DNA of 64,000 nucleotides from Acidobacteriota bacterium (GTDB lineage Bacteria > Acidobacteriota > Terriglobia > Bryobacterales > UBA6623), in NCBI GenBank assembly GCA_016125275.1, contig WGMB01000003.1, forward strand, positions 1-64,000, given 5' to 3'. A program made the position numbers and the translations under genes. A model generated the notes under the pieces. It ran no database searches, had not been told where the DNA came from, and saw only the letters and a list, made by a program, of their open reading frames with translations. This document shows, piece after piece, positions 28,201 to 36,543 of the stretch. Every line of letters starts with the position of its first letter. Positions within the stretch are counted from its first letter, which is position 1.

Positions 28201-31200
28201 GGCGACGGGAGCGCTCGGCGCTTGCGGCGCGACCGCGACCTCGGCGGGGGCGGCCGCTGGGACGGCCGGCGCGGCGATCTGTGCGACGGGCTGCTGCTGC
28301 GGCAGGGCTTGCGCGGGCGCAAGCTCGGCCGCCGGGGCGCCCTGCAAGGCGGCCATCATGATCCGCCGATGCGTGTCCAGGAACTTACTCATCAGCCGCG
28401 AGTGCCCTTCCAGCAAGGAAGGCGCGGCCGAAGAGACGGCCGCCGGAGCGGCGAAGGAAGGCTGCGAGGGAGCCGATGGCATGGCGGTGGACAATGCGCC
28501 GCCCGGGGCCGACTGCGGAGCCGCCGGGGGCTGTGCTGCAACAACGGGAGCGGAGGCCGCTGGCGCCGGAGCGTGCGCCACAGGGGCCGCAGCGGCCGGA
28601 GCCGGCTTCTCGGCGAACAGCGACGCCGGCTCTGCCTTCTTGGCGGCGACCGCGCCCCACTCGCCCGATTCGAACTTCTTGAGCGGCACCGACTGGCCGG
28701 CCGTCAGCATCCAGGTGGTGGGCGACAGCGGCTTCGGCTTGGAGTCGGCGAGCAACTGCTTGACCGAGACGCCGGTCTTGACGCGGCCCTCGAACAGCGG
28801 CTGCATCCGCAACGGCAAACCGGCCACGGCGAGCTGCGCCAGCGACTGGGTCAACTGCACCAAACCGTTCTTGGCGCTCGCGTCCAGAGCGATGGCCGTG
28901 TGGGCCGAGCCCTCCAGCGTGCGGCCGACCAGCCCGGTCAGCACCGAGCCCGGGCCGACCTCAATGAAGGTCCTCACGCCGTCGGCATGCATCCGCCGGA
29001 TCTGGTCGGCGAAACGCACCGACTGGGTCAGATGGTCGGCGAGCATGCCCGCGAAGGCCTCCGGCTCGGCCGGATAGGGCTTGACGGTCGCGTTGGAGAG
29101 AACCGGCGTGTGGAGCGGCCGCCAGCTCAATTGCTCGAGCTCCCGAGCGAAGGCGTCGCGCGCGGGCTGCATCAGCGGCGAATGGAAGGCGCAGGCCACG
29201 GGGATCGGCTTGGCCTTCAGGCCGGCCTGCTTCAGCGCCTCGATCGCGCCGGCCACGCCCTCGTCGGTTCCCGAGATGACGGTCTGGACCGGCGCATTCA
29301 AGTTTGCGATCCAGACGCCCTCGAGCCCGTCAATGACCTTCCGCACGGCGGCTTCGCCGGCCGAGACGGCCGCCATCGTACCCAACCCGTCGCGGGCGGA
29401 CTCGACCATGATGCGGCCCCGCGCCTCGGAGATCCGAATCAGATCGTCGAGCGGGAGAGCGCCGCCGGCGTACAGAGCCGCCAGCTCGCCATAGCTGTGC
29501 CCGGCCAGGTGGCCGGCGCGGACGCCCAACGACCGCAGCAGCTCCAGCATGGCTGCGTCCGCAGCCCCCAGGGCCGGCTGGGCCACATTGGTGGCCTTGA
29601 GCTGTTCGCTGCGCTGCTCCGATTCCTGCTCGGTGAAGGCCGGCGGAGGATAGACGAAGCGGCTGAGAGTCTTCGGCAAGCGCCCTTCGAGCGCCTTGTC
29701 GGCGCGCTCCAGGGTCTCGCGGACGACCGGCAGGGCCAGCGACAAGTCCCGCAGCATTCCGACGCGCTGGGAGCCCTGACCCGGGAACAGGAAGGCGACC
29801 TCGCCTTGGGACCGCGAGCGCGCCGAGTACCAAAGGCCCCGAGGGTTCTGGATGGCGGCCGAGCCCTTGGCCTGCTCGGCCAGGAACTGTTCGAGCTTGG
29901 CGCGCAGGTCGTCGAGCGAAGTCGCCGAGACGGCCAGGCAGCACTCGCCTTCGCCTCGACCCTGCTCCCAGCAGACGGCGGCGGCGAGATCCCGCAGCCG
30001 CGGCTGCGAGCCGTCGGCGAGAGCGGCCACGAGGGCTTCGACGGATTTGCGAATTGGCTCCGGCGAGGCGGCGCGCCACACCAGCAACTCCGCGGCCCAG
30101 TGGGCGACGGGGCGACCGGGAGCGTCCGAGGCGTCAGCCCTGTACTCCTCGAGCGTGGCGTGGAAGTTGGTGCCGCCGAAACCGAAGGCGCTCACGCCGG
30201 CGCGGCGCGGCGTGCCGTCGGCGCGCTCGATCCAGGGCAGCGATTCGGTGTTGACGAAGAACGGCGTTTCGGCGAAGTTGACGGTCGAGTTCGGCTTGGT
30301 GACGCCGATCGTCGGCGGCAGCGTCTGGTGATAGAGCCCCAGAGCGGCCTTGGCGAGGCCCGCGAAACCGGCCGTGCACTTGGTGTGGCCGATCATGCTC
30401 TTGACCGAGCCCAGCGCGCAGGTCTGCAGATTGGTCTCGGACGGCTGGAAGTAGGTGGCCAGCGACGACACCTCGGTGCGATCACCCACGACGGTGCCGG
30501 TGCCGTGCGCTTCGACCAGCCCAATCGTGTCCGCCGGGAAGCCGGCCTTTTCGTAGGCCCTCTCCAAGGCGCGCACCTGACCGGCGGGCCGCGGCGCGGT
30601 GAGGCCCTTGTCACGGCCGTCGCTGGAGGCGCCGACGCTCTTGAGCACGGCGTAGATGCGGTCGCCGTCGCGCTCGGCGTCTTCCAGGCGCTTGAGCACG
30701 CACACGACCAAGCCCTCGGCGATCACGATGCCGTCGGCGGACTCGTCAAACGTCCGGCACTGGCCGGTGGGCGACAGCGCCTGCGTCTTGCTGAAGCAGA
30801 GGAAGCCGAACGGCGACTGCACCATGTCGACGCCGGCGGCCACGACCATGTCGCTCGAGCCGGTCTCGAGCTCATTGGCCGCCAGGCGCAGCGCCGCCAA
30901 GGAGGTGGCGCAGGCGGCGTCAACGATGAAGTTCGTGCCGCCGAAGTCAAAGCGGTTGGCCACGCGGCCCGAAGCGACGTTGAGCAGCAGACCGGCGAAG
31001 GAGTCCTCAGTCCACTCCGGGATCGAACCCGCCAACCCGTCGATGAAGTCCGCCGCCTGGTCCAACTGGCCGCCGGCGCGGTCGACGAAGTGCGGAATCA
31101 TCGAGCGGAAGCCGTAGCCCAGCCCGAGCTCGCCGACGCCGCCGCCGGTTCCCACAATCACAGACGTGCGCGAGCGATCGAAGACGCGATCGCGATAGCC

Positions 31201-33561
31201 GGCGTCCTCCAGGGCGTCGCGCACGAGCTTCAGCGTGAGCAGCTGCATCGGCTCCACTGACGGAACCGAGTTCGGCGGCATGCCGAAGGAGACGGGGTCG
31301 AACGGCACGTCGCCGATGAAGCCGCCCCAACGCGAATAGATCTTGTCGCGGGCCCGGCGGTCCTCGTCGAAGTACAGCTCCCAGTCCCAGCGCTGCTTGG
31401 GCACTTCCGAGACGGCCAAGACCTTGTCGAGGATGTTCTTCCAGTAGGTGTCGAGGTCGTTGGCGCCGGGGAGCAGGCAGCTCATGCCGACGATGGCCAC
31501 GTCGGCCGGGCGCACGGCGCTGGGCGTGTCGCCGACTCGCGGCTTGCGCGCCGTCAGTTGGGCCAGAAACTCGCTCGAAGCGGCGACCTGGGCGTGCAGC
31601 TCCTCCACCGTGCAGACGGCGGAGCGCAGCCCGGCAACCTGCCCGATCATGAACATGCCGTCGGTGCGCTGCTTCTCCTCGTCAACGGTTACATAGACGG
31701 CCTTGCCGTCCGGGCCGCTCTCGCGCACGACGCCCTTGGAGGCAACGCGCAGGCGGCCGAGGTTCAGACCCTCCAGCTCTTCGCGGACCTTGTCCGGGCC
31801 GGCGCCTTCGCTTTGCAGGCGCTGCTTTTCACTGAGAAAGTGCCGCGGGAAGGCCGTATCGGCGCAGCGCGTGGCGTGGCCGACGCCGGACTCGAGCAAC
31901 ACCGTGTCCTGGCAGTTGATCGCTTCCTGCTGGAAGGTGGGCTGGATCGCGCCGGTCTGCACGGCTTCGGCGGTGAATAGGTAGGCCGTGCCAAGCAGCG
32001 CGCCGACCTTCACGCCGCGCTCGGAGAGCGGCGCGGCGATGGCGCTGACCATGGCGGCGGAAACGTCGTCATGAATACCGCCGGCAAAAAGAACGTGGAA
32101 CTCGGAAGGGTCGACCTTCGCGTCCGAGAAATGATCGAGCAGTACCTCGACCATCTGCTCCCATAGCACGAAGCTGGTGCGCGGACCGACGTGACCGCCG
32201 CACTCGCGGCCCTCGAGGATGATGCGACGCACGCCGCTGCGGGCGTAGAGCCGCAGCAGCTCCGGCGAAGGCACGTGCAAATAGGTCGCGATGCCCTTCT
32301 CTTCGAGCTCCTTGGCCTGATCGGGACGGCCGCCGGCGATGACCGCGAACTTCGGCGGACACCGCAGGACCTCTTCCATCTGCTCTTCGCGCAGCTCCTG
32401 CGGCACGAAGCCGAGCACGCCGACGCCCCAGGGGCGCTCGCCCAGCTTCTCGCTGGTCTGCTCGAGCAGCTCGCGGACCTGCTTGCGGCGCATCAACGCC
32501 AGCGCCAGCACCGGCAGACCGCCGCCGGCCTCGACCGCGTCGGCAAACTCGGCCCGGTCGCTGACCCGCGTCATGGGCCCTTGCACGATCGGGTAGGCCG
32601 TTCCGTGCGACTCCGCCAGCGGGCCGCCCTTGCGCAGCACGTTGCGAGCCGCGGCGACGCGCACTTGGCGCAGGGCTTCGCTGCGAATCGCTCGAATCAC
32701 AGCGCCGACGGTGCGATACCGCTCGGCCAGCAGCTTGGCGAAACAGGCGTCCTGGCCCAAAGCCAACAGCTCGCCGCAGCGAACCGACTCATCGACGGCT
32801 TGGCTCCAAGTAGCGATCTGCTCGTCCAGATCCGCGGCGTCCGGGCGAATCTTGCCGACTTGTTCCGCCAAGCGCGCCGCTGCGGCCTCGCCGGGGCGCA
32901 GGTACACGCGAAAGCGGCGGCCGATCTCTTGGCCCAACAGGATCGTCTCACTGCCGTCCATGCGCTCGACCTTGCGGCGCACGGCGGCCGGCAGATCGGA
33001 TTCATCGCACAGGCTCAACTGCCAATCCAGCAGTACGCCGCTCGCGCCGGCCACCAGGCAGGCCGACGCCGTGTGCAAGCCTACGCCTCCGCGCGCCACC
33101 AGCGGCGCGGACACCTTGCCGCGCAGCTTCTGCAGCAGGATCAGCGTGGTGTCTTCACCGACGCGGCCGGCGGCCTCATTGCCCTTGACGACGATGCGGT
33201 CCGGGCCCAAGGCGTCCGCGCGCAAGCCCTCGGCGGCGCTGACGACTTCCAGCCAGACTTCGACTCCGCCCTTCCGCAGCGCGGCGACGTCCGCAGCGAC
33301 GGCCGTCCAGGGCGCCGTGAACAAAACGCGGCTCAAAGGAGCCGACGAAGCCGTCAACACCTCCGGCAGTTGATCGAGAGAGCGAACCGCTGCGTCCACG
33401 CCGACGCCGGCGGTACGGCAGGCTCGCACCCAGTCCTCGAGCCGCTGCCCGGATGCGGCCTCCGTCTCCACAAAGCACGGCGCTCCAGCCCGCGCCGCCG
33501 CAACCAAGAAATCTGGAGACGAGAACGAAGCGGTAGAGAGACAACCGATTTCAAGACGCAT
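25246..33561 (-). CDS. PUFA-synthase-like polyketide synthase, NMO-NMO-KS-AT-ACP-KR-DH
   Basis: 2771 residues; GGGGA lies 7 bases before the ATG. Residues 1-240 resemble a nitronate-monooxygenase-type barrel (LVARGGVGLHTASACLVAGA); 320-660 is a second, fuller copy (YPIVQGPM, GRECGGHVG with His457, LFAGGI, GALLGTAYLF). In PUFA synthases this family, PfaD, is the FMN-dependent enoyl reductase. KS 685-1140 has Cys884 (DAACATSL), His1019 and His1059. AT 1255-1590 has Ser1356 (GHSYGE) and CAFHS, a malonyl-type signature. A Pro/Ala linker carries the helix LMSKFLDTHRRIMMAAL. ACP 1824-1900 (Ser1860). KR about 1950-2450, with TGGGGGIN and Tyr2370 in SDYAAANE. DH 2480-2750, with HQLDGRPVMP (His2506) and DAGLQ (Asp2676). 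First gene of the operon; all catalytic residues are present. Confidence 0.9.
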   Translation of the reverse strand: MRLEIGCLSTASFSSPDFLVAAARAGAPCFVETEAASGQRLEDWVRACRTAGVGVDAAVRSLDQLPEVLTASSAPLSRVLFTAPWTAVAADVAALRKGGVEVWLEVVSAAEGLRADALGPDRIVVKGNEAAGRVGEDTTLILLQKLRGKVSAPLVARGGVGLHTASACLVAGASGVLLDWQLSLCDESDLPAAVRRKVERMDGSETILLGQEIGRRFRVYLRPGEAAAARLAEQVGKIRPDAADLDEQIATWSQAVDESVRCGELLALGQDACFAKLLAERYRTVGAVIRAIRSEALRQVRVAAARNVLRKGGPLAESHGTAYPIVQGPMTRVSDRAEFADAVEAGGGLPVLALALMRRKQVRELLEQTSEKLGERPWGVGVLGFVPQELREEQMEEVLRCPPKFAVIAGGRPDQAKELEEKGIATYLHVPSPELLRLYARSGVRRIILEGRECGGHVGPRTSFVLWEQMVEVLLDHFSDAKVDPSEFHVLFAGGIHDDVSAAMVSAIAAPLSERGVKVGALLGTAYLFTAEAVQTGAIQPTFQQEAINCQDTVLLESGVGHATRCADTAFPRHFLSEKQRLQSEGAGPDKVREELEGLNLGRLRVASKGVVRESGPDGKAVYVTVDEEKQRTDGMFMIGQVAGLRSAVCTVEELHAQVAASSEFLAQLTARKPRVGDTPSAVRPADVAIVGMSCLLPGANDLDTYWKNILDKVLAVSEVPKQRWDWELYFDEDRRARDKIYSRWGGFIGDVPFDPVSFGMPPNSVPSVEPMQLLTLKLVRDALEDAGYRDRVFDRSRTSVIVGTGGGVGELGLGYGFRSMIPHFVDRAGGQLDQAADFIDGLAGSIPEWTEDSFAGLLLNVASGRVANRFDFGGTNFIVDAACATSLAALRLAANELETGSSDMVVAAGVDMVQSPFGFLCFSKTQALSPTGQCRTFDESADGIVIAEGLVVCVLKRLEDAERDGDRIYAVLKSVGASSDGRDKGLTAPRPAGQVRALERAYEKAGFPADTIGLVEAHGTGTVVGDRTEVSSLATYFQPSETNLQTCALGSVKSMIGHTKCTAGFAGLAKAALGLYHQTLPPTIGVTKPNSTVNFAETPFFVNTESLPWIERADGTPRRAGVSAFGFGGTNFHATLEEYRADASDAPGRPVAHWAAELLVWRAASPEPIRKSVEALVAALADGSQPRLRDLAAAVCWEQGRGEGECCLAVSATSLDDLRAKLEQFLAEQAKGSAAIQNPRGLWYSARSRSQGEVAFLFPGQGSQRVGMLRDLSLALPVVRETLERADKALEGRLPKTLSRFVYPPPAFTEQESEQRSEQLKATNVAQPALGAADAAMLELLRSLGVRAGHLAGHSYGELAALYAGGALPLDDLIRISEARGRIMVESARDGLGTMAAVSAGEAAVRKVIDGLEGVWIANLNAPVQTVISGTDEGVAGAIEALKQAGLKAKPIPVACAFHSPLMQPARDAFARELEQLSWRPLHTPVLSNATVKPYPAEPEAFAGMLADHLTQSVRFADQIRRMHADGVRTFIEVGPGSVLTGLVGRTLEGSAHTAIALDASAKNGLVQLTQSLAQLAVAGLPLRMQPLFEGRVKTGVSVKQLLADSKPKPLSPTTWMLTAGQSVPLKKFESGEWGAVAAKKAEPASLFAEKPAPAAAAPVAHAPAPAASAPVVAAQPPAAPQSAPGGALSTAMPSAPSQPSFAAPAAVSSAAPSLLEGHSRLMSKFLDTHRRIMMAALQGAPAAELAPAQALPQQQPVAQIAAPAVPAAAPAEVAVAPQAPSAPVAAPAPVPAPAPVAEPEPVPAVAAVAVAAAEPQPAGLTREVIAARLLALVADRTGYPEDMLQFDLDLEADLSIDSIKRVEIFGALQEEAGFEDSTADIESLAKLKTLGQIVDWLVVGSQAAPDEASAPAPASAPAAEAPASARAAVSVPAAASKPADEDRLVRQVLRLDDALPLQVGLELSVDGCILILDDGHGSAEKLAVLLEDLGATAEIFPRDIRNERSASELVNGLRGRRGRIGAVVNLAPLAPVGAEDLAGGFRPRFETELLTMLNVTRFLEPDLRESRGRILTASRMGGGYGIEMAADAAWWPGAGATCGFVKSLAREWPEVLCRTVDFETDAPLETVLDCLVAELIAPGDHLEIGYRRGRRLTLGVEEAHVEGHDVVETLGTDSVILVTGGGGGINAETAIALAERTPARFILTGRTPLAGAEEPAWLASARSEREIKAALIDNCRQTGRKPVPVEIEAEYRSIRKARELRSALGRLKATGSTVDYRTIDASDPDSFGELIDQIYAEYGRLDGVVHGAGIIEDKLLRDKTLESFERVLKPKIDGALTLAAHLRPETLKFLFFYSSVSGRYGNRGQSDYAAANETLNKLARWLNDRWPARVAALNWGPWKDVGGMVSPELAEEFAKAGVQMVSAASGCRAFVAEVGANGQAEPETIYGGPLNHIRRTPRKPDYTPKTLQVGTPLLLASREAVRTNGNCRIVIEKHAERDVYLTDHQLDGRPVMPMAMVLEFVVEGAEAGWPEFAVSKVRDFSILRGITFEPSERRVLRLELEEKEVRPDGVDLTFELFCDGAGAHLHYRGQVEMRRSATIAPVGPLRLHEAQPMSISLEEAYEQWLFHGPLFEAVVGIEALGRNGVTARLRTSSPRDFFAPAIEGDWAVDPAMIDAGLQLVILWARTYRDETPLPSRLGCFHRLGPPPADGEIRCEVEIQHRPDSPNMVTDLRFSDSSGRLFARMENMQTACSRALNRLSGRSTTSTANV

Positions 33562-34044
33562 AATAGATTCCCCAGACCGGACCGCACTTTGGCGCTGCGT
33601 AGAAATACCGCTGGCGCCGCACCTCGTCTAGGACCCATTAATCATGAGATCACTCAGGCGCTTACCTACCGGATCGCCCGGCTTGGAACCGTTCCGATCC
33701 GAGGAACGCCGCTGATGACGTGGCCCTGGGGGGCTGGGCGTTCGCACTACCTCAAACCACTCCAGTCTACGAGGAGTCGGGGTCGGGCGCAATCGAAAGT
33801 TCCTATCGGGCCGACGGCGTTCGACGGGGTCTGGTACGCAAGGACCCGCCGGGCGTTTGTGATTTGATCGCGACAAAACACTCTCCCCTTCCAGGAGTAG
33901 CGACATTTATTGCTGCAGACCTTCACGCCGGAAAAGAAAAGTTGCGACCGGAGAGGGGCGCCCGGGGGCCGAGGCCAACAACAGCTTGCGGAGGGGGCTC
34001 GCGTTCCCCTACGCTGGTCGTAAGCAGGGCTGGAGGAATCATTT
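33562..34044. promoter_or_regulatory. Divergent intergenic region between the PKS operon and the PEP-CTERM gene
   Basis: 483 bases. For the plus-strand gene a TTGCGG (33986-33991), 18-base spacer, TACGCT (34010-34015) promoter is visible, followed by GGAGG at about 34032-34036. For the PKS operon on the minus strand I find a Shine-Dalgarno but no convincing -35/-10 pair. No gene, RNA or repeat is seen; the long plus-strand open frame crossing it is not coding. Confidence 0.45.
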
Positions 34045-34614
34045 GTGTCAAAGCGCCTACTGCCGCTCTTATTGTTTTTGACGGCGGTCTCGCCCGCCGC
34101 TACGATCTCGGTCGATCCTTCTACCCAGTCCGTGTCGCTGGGAACCAGCGCTTCGGTGGACGTGAATGTCGCCGACCTGGGAATCCTGACCGCGCCCTCG
34201 CTGTCGACCTACGACATCGACGTGGCATTCGATCCGACGATCCTTTCGTTTACCGGGGCTACCTTTGGGGACGGGTTGGATCTGTTTCTCTTTGGTCTCA
34301 ACATCCAGGCGGCGACGCCGGGTGTCGGGACCGTCAACCTCTTCGATTTGTCCTTCGACCTTCCGACGGACTTGGATGACTTGCAGGCGGACGCCTTCAA
34401 GCTGTTCACGCTGACGTTTGACACAATCGGTCCGGGAACGAGCCCGATCACCCTGAGCGTCAACGCCTTCGGAGACTCGCTGGGCGATCCGCTGGACGTT
34501 ACGCCGACCAGCGGCGAGCTGACGGTGACGGCCTCGGTGCCCGAGCCGTCGACGATCGGGCTCCTACTGGCGGGCTTGCTGGTGATCGGCCGCCGCCGGC
34601 TCACGGCTCGCTAG
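34045..34614 (+). CDS. PEP-CTERM sorted secreted protein, cohesin-like body
   Basis: 189 residues starting at GTG, with GGAGG 8 bases upstream. Signal peptide MSKRLLPLLLFLTAVSPAA. The body (SVDPSTQSVSLGTSASVDVNV, then YDIDVAFDPTILSFTGATF) has the strand pattern of a cohesin-like or Ig-like beta sandwich: an extended first strand followed by a Y-x-x-x-V-x-F-DP turn. The C-terminus is a textbook PEP-CTERM signal: VPEPST, a hydrophobic helix IGLLLAGLLVIG and a basic tail RRRLTAR. It should be processed by an exosortase, which is not in this window. Such proteins usually accompany exopolysaccharide production, consistent with the glycosyltransferases nearby. It is transcribed divergently from the PKS operon. 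Confidence 0.85.
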   Translation: MSKRLLPLLLFLTAVSPAATISVDPSTQSVSLGTSASVDVNVADLGILTAPSLSTYDIDVAFDPTILSFTGATFGDGLDLFLFGLNIQAATPGVGTVNLFDLSFDLPTDLDDLQADAFKLFTLTFDTIGPGTSPITLSVNAFGDSLGDPLDVTPTSGELTVTASVPEPSTIGLLLAGLLVIGRRRLTAR

Positions 34615-35561
34615 GCCCCGCCAGCAGCGCGGCTGCTGCGGATTGCGTCGATGACCTCGTCCACGAGGTCATCGAGGTTTCCGTGCGGCTCGAAGCCGAG
34701 CGCCGCCCGAGCGGCGGAGATGTTCGCAACCGAGTTCTGGATTTCCCCCGCGCGGGCTTCCGCGTAGGCCAGCGGGATGGTTGGGGCGATCTTGGCCTGC
34801 AGGAGCTCCGCGACTTGGTTGACCGAGCGCGGCCGGCCCGAACCCAAGTTGAACACCCCGCTGGTTCCTTCGTTCTCGAGAGCCGCCGTCACGCCGGCCG
34901 CGATGTCATACACGGAAACGAAATCGCGGATCTGCCCGCCGTCTCCGAAGATCGTCGGCGACTCTCCGGCCAGCAGCTTGTTCACGAAGATCGTGATGAC
35001 GCCGACATACGGCGTGTAAGTCTGGTTGGGGCCGTAGGTATTGAAGAAGCGCAGGGAGATGCGCTCCGCGCCTGTACGCCCCAGGATGTTCTCGATGAAC
35101 AGCTCGGACGTTCGCTTCGAGATGCCGTAGGGAGAGATCGCAGCGGTGGAGTAGTCTTCGGCGACCGGCTCCGGAGTCGGCGAGTCTGCATAGACGGCCA
35201 TGGAGGAGGCAAAGACGAACTTCTCGACGCCGGTTCGGACCGCCGCTTCCAACGCCGAGAGAGTCCCGAGAATGTTGACGTCGGCGTCCTCATGAAAGCC
35301 GTCTGTTGAAGCTCGGATGCTGACGCGCGCCGCCAGGTGACAGATCCTCTCGATGCGGCGCTCGCGGGCCACCCGCAGCAAGGCGTCGCGGTCGCGCACG
35401 TCGGCTACCACGAGCTCTGCACCAGCAGGAACCCGCTCCCGGGAGCCGATCGAAAGATTGTCGACCACGGTCACTTCGTGGCCGTGATCGAGCAAAATCG
35501 GGCAGACGTGCGAGCCAATAAAGCCCGCGCCGCCCGTGACGAGGATGCGTTTTGCCGACAA
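34611..35561 (-). CDS. NAD-dependent sugar-nucleotide epimerase/dehydratase (GalE-like)
   Basis: About 316 residues. No ATG is available. TTG at 35561 (SAKRILVTGGAGFIGSHV) is preferred because GAGG lies 5 bases upstream and it follows the preceding stop by 13 bases; a TTG at 35609 would add 16 residues inside the upstream gene. The extended-SDR pattern is clear: GGAGFIGSH for NAD, VVADVRD, HLAARVSIRAS, FASSMAVYAD with the catalytic Ser, YGISK with Tyr and Lys, and RFFNTYGPNQ. It closes an operon with the nucleotidylyltransferase and the MGT glycosyltransferase. Probably makes the NDP-sugar used by the cluster's glycosyltransferases; the exact sugar cannot be told. Its last bases overlap the PEP-CTERM gene by 4. 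Confidence 0.82.
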   Translation of the reverse strand: MSAKRILVTGGAGFIGSHVCPILLDHGHEVTVVDNLSIGSRERVPAGAELVVADVRDRDALLRVARERRIERICHLAARVSIRASTDGFHEDADVNILGTLSALEAAVRTGVEKFVFASSMAVYADSPTPEPVAEDYSTAAISPYGISKRTSELFIENILGRTGAERISLRFFNTYGPNQTYTPYVGVITIFVNKLLAGESPTIFGDGGQIRDFVSVYDIAAGVTAALENEGTSGVFNLGSGRPRSVNQVAELLQAKIAPTIPLAYAEARAGEIQNSVANISAARAALGFEPHGNLDDLVDEVIDAIRSSRAAGGA

Positions 35562-35574
35562 ATTGACCTCGGCC

Positions 35575-36543
35575 TCACCAGAGGGCCGTGACGCCGGCCC
35601 GACAGTCAACCATCTTGTCCGGGGTAATAATTACCCCATCGAGATCGCCCTGGGAAGTGACTCGGCTTCCCGGAAACACCAGTGAGTTGCTCAGACGGAT
35701 GGGATGCTCGAAGGTGACGCCGGCCCCGACGACGGAGCGCTGCAGAACGACGCCCGGAGAGAGCAGCTCCGGCGCCGCCGCCTCATAGTCTTTTCCCTGG
35801 CGGTCGAGCTCGGACAAATTACATGTCAATAAGTCGTTCGGATACGACATGTTGACATCATCCAATACTACTTCGAGGGCGGCGACGCGATGACCGTCTT
35901 CGATGAGGATCTGGATGGACTCGGTAATCTCGTACTCGTCGCGCATGGCTGTGCGGGGCGTGCGCCGTATGGCATCAAAGATCTCGAGATCAAACAGATA
36001 GAGGCCGCAGCCCTTGAGATTGGTGCGGACGTGGCGGGGTTTCTCGATCACCCGCGTCACGGCCCCGTCGTCGCCGAGAATGACTGCGAAATTGCGGCGA
36101 ATCGCCTTCGGGTCGGGCTCGCGCTTGACGGCCAGAGCTCCGGCGACGCCGCCTTCGAACACCACGTCGACCATCGGAGACAAGTCTCGGGTTTGAAAAA
36201 AGATGTCGCCCAGAAACAGCAGGAACGGCCCGTCCACGTGAGCTTCGAGCCCAAAGACCGCGTGGGCGATGCCGAGGAGCCTCTGCTGCTCGACATACCG
36301 AATATTCACCCCATATGCGGCGCCGTCGCCCAGCGTTCGCGCGATGACGTGACCGAGGTGGCCGATGACGATGATGACGTCCTCGATGCCCAGGGACTTC
36401 ATTTGCCGAATCTGATGGACCAGGATCGGCGTGTTACAGATCGGCAACAACGGTTTCGGATAGGCGTCACTGAACGGCGCCATACGGCTGCCTTTGCCGG
36501 CCGCGAGGATGACTCCGGTGAGCTTGCGGCTTCGCATCGTCAT
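35575..36543 (-). CDS. Sugar-1-phosphate nucleotidylyltransferase (RmlA/GlmU-like)
   Basis: 322 residues. The nucleotidyltransferase signature VILAAGKGSRMAPFSDAYPKPLLP sits at residues 10-33, with FLLFLGDIFF (metal-binding Asp) and VIEKP further on. The last 70 residues (SPGVVLQRSVVGAGVTFEHP and following) form a short left-handed beta-helix, as in the long sugar-nucleotide pyrophosphorylases. This fits glucose-1-phosphate thymidylyl- or uridylyl-transferase. Start and stop overlap neighbours: its ATG overlaps the glycosyltransferase stop by 4 bases (36540-36543), a translational-coupling arrangement. With the epimerase downstream it forms a two-step NDP-sugar supply line. Confidence 0.82.
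   Translation of the reverse strand: MTMRSRKLTGVILAAGKGSRMAPFSDAYPKPLLPICNTPILVHQIRQMKSLGIEDVIIVIGHLGHVIARTLGDGAAYGVNIRYVEQQRLLGIAHAVFGLEAHVDGPFLLFLGDIFFQTRDLSPMVDVVFEGGVAGALAVKREPDPKAIRRNFAVILGDDGAVTRVIEKPRHVRTNLKGCGLYLFDLEIFDAIRRTPRTAMRDEYEITESIQILIEDGHRVAALEVVLDDVNMSYPNDLLTCNLSELDRQGKDYEAAAPELLSPGVVLQRSVVGAGVTFEHPIRLSNSLVFPGSRVTSQGDLDGVIITPDKMVDCRAGVTALW

Noticed and set aside
27064-31260. Very long plus-strand open frames opposite the synthases (up to about 1400 codons)
   Set aside because: They are antisense to genes with complete catalytic motifs, are Arg/Gly/Gln-rich without recognisable domains, and arise from GC-rich codon bias. None was annotated.
20007-33561. Enediyne polyketide synthase
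   Set aside because: The domain order KS-AT-ACP-KR-DH with an ACP of the IDSIKRVE type is shared with enediyne synthases, but there is no E10-type thioesterase or warhead accessory gene nearby, and NMO reductase domains are a PUFA-synthase feature.
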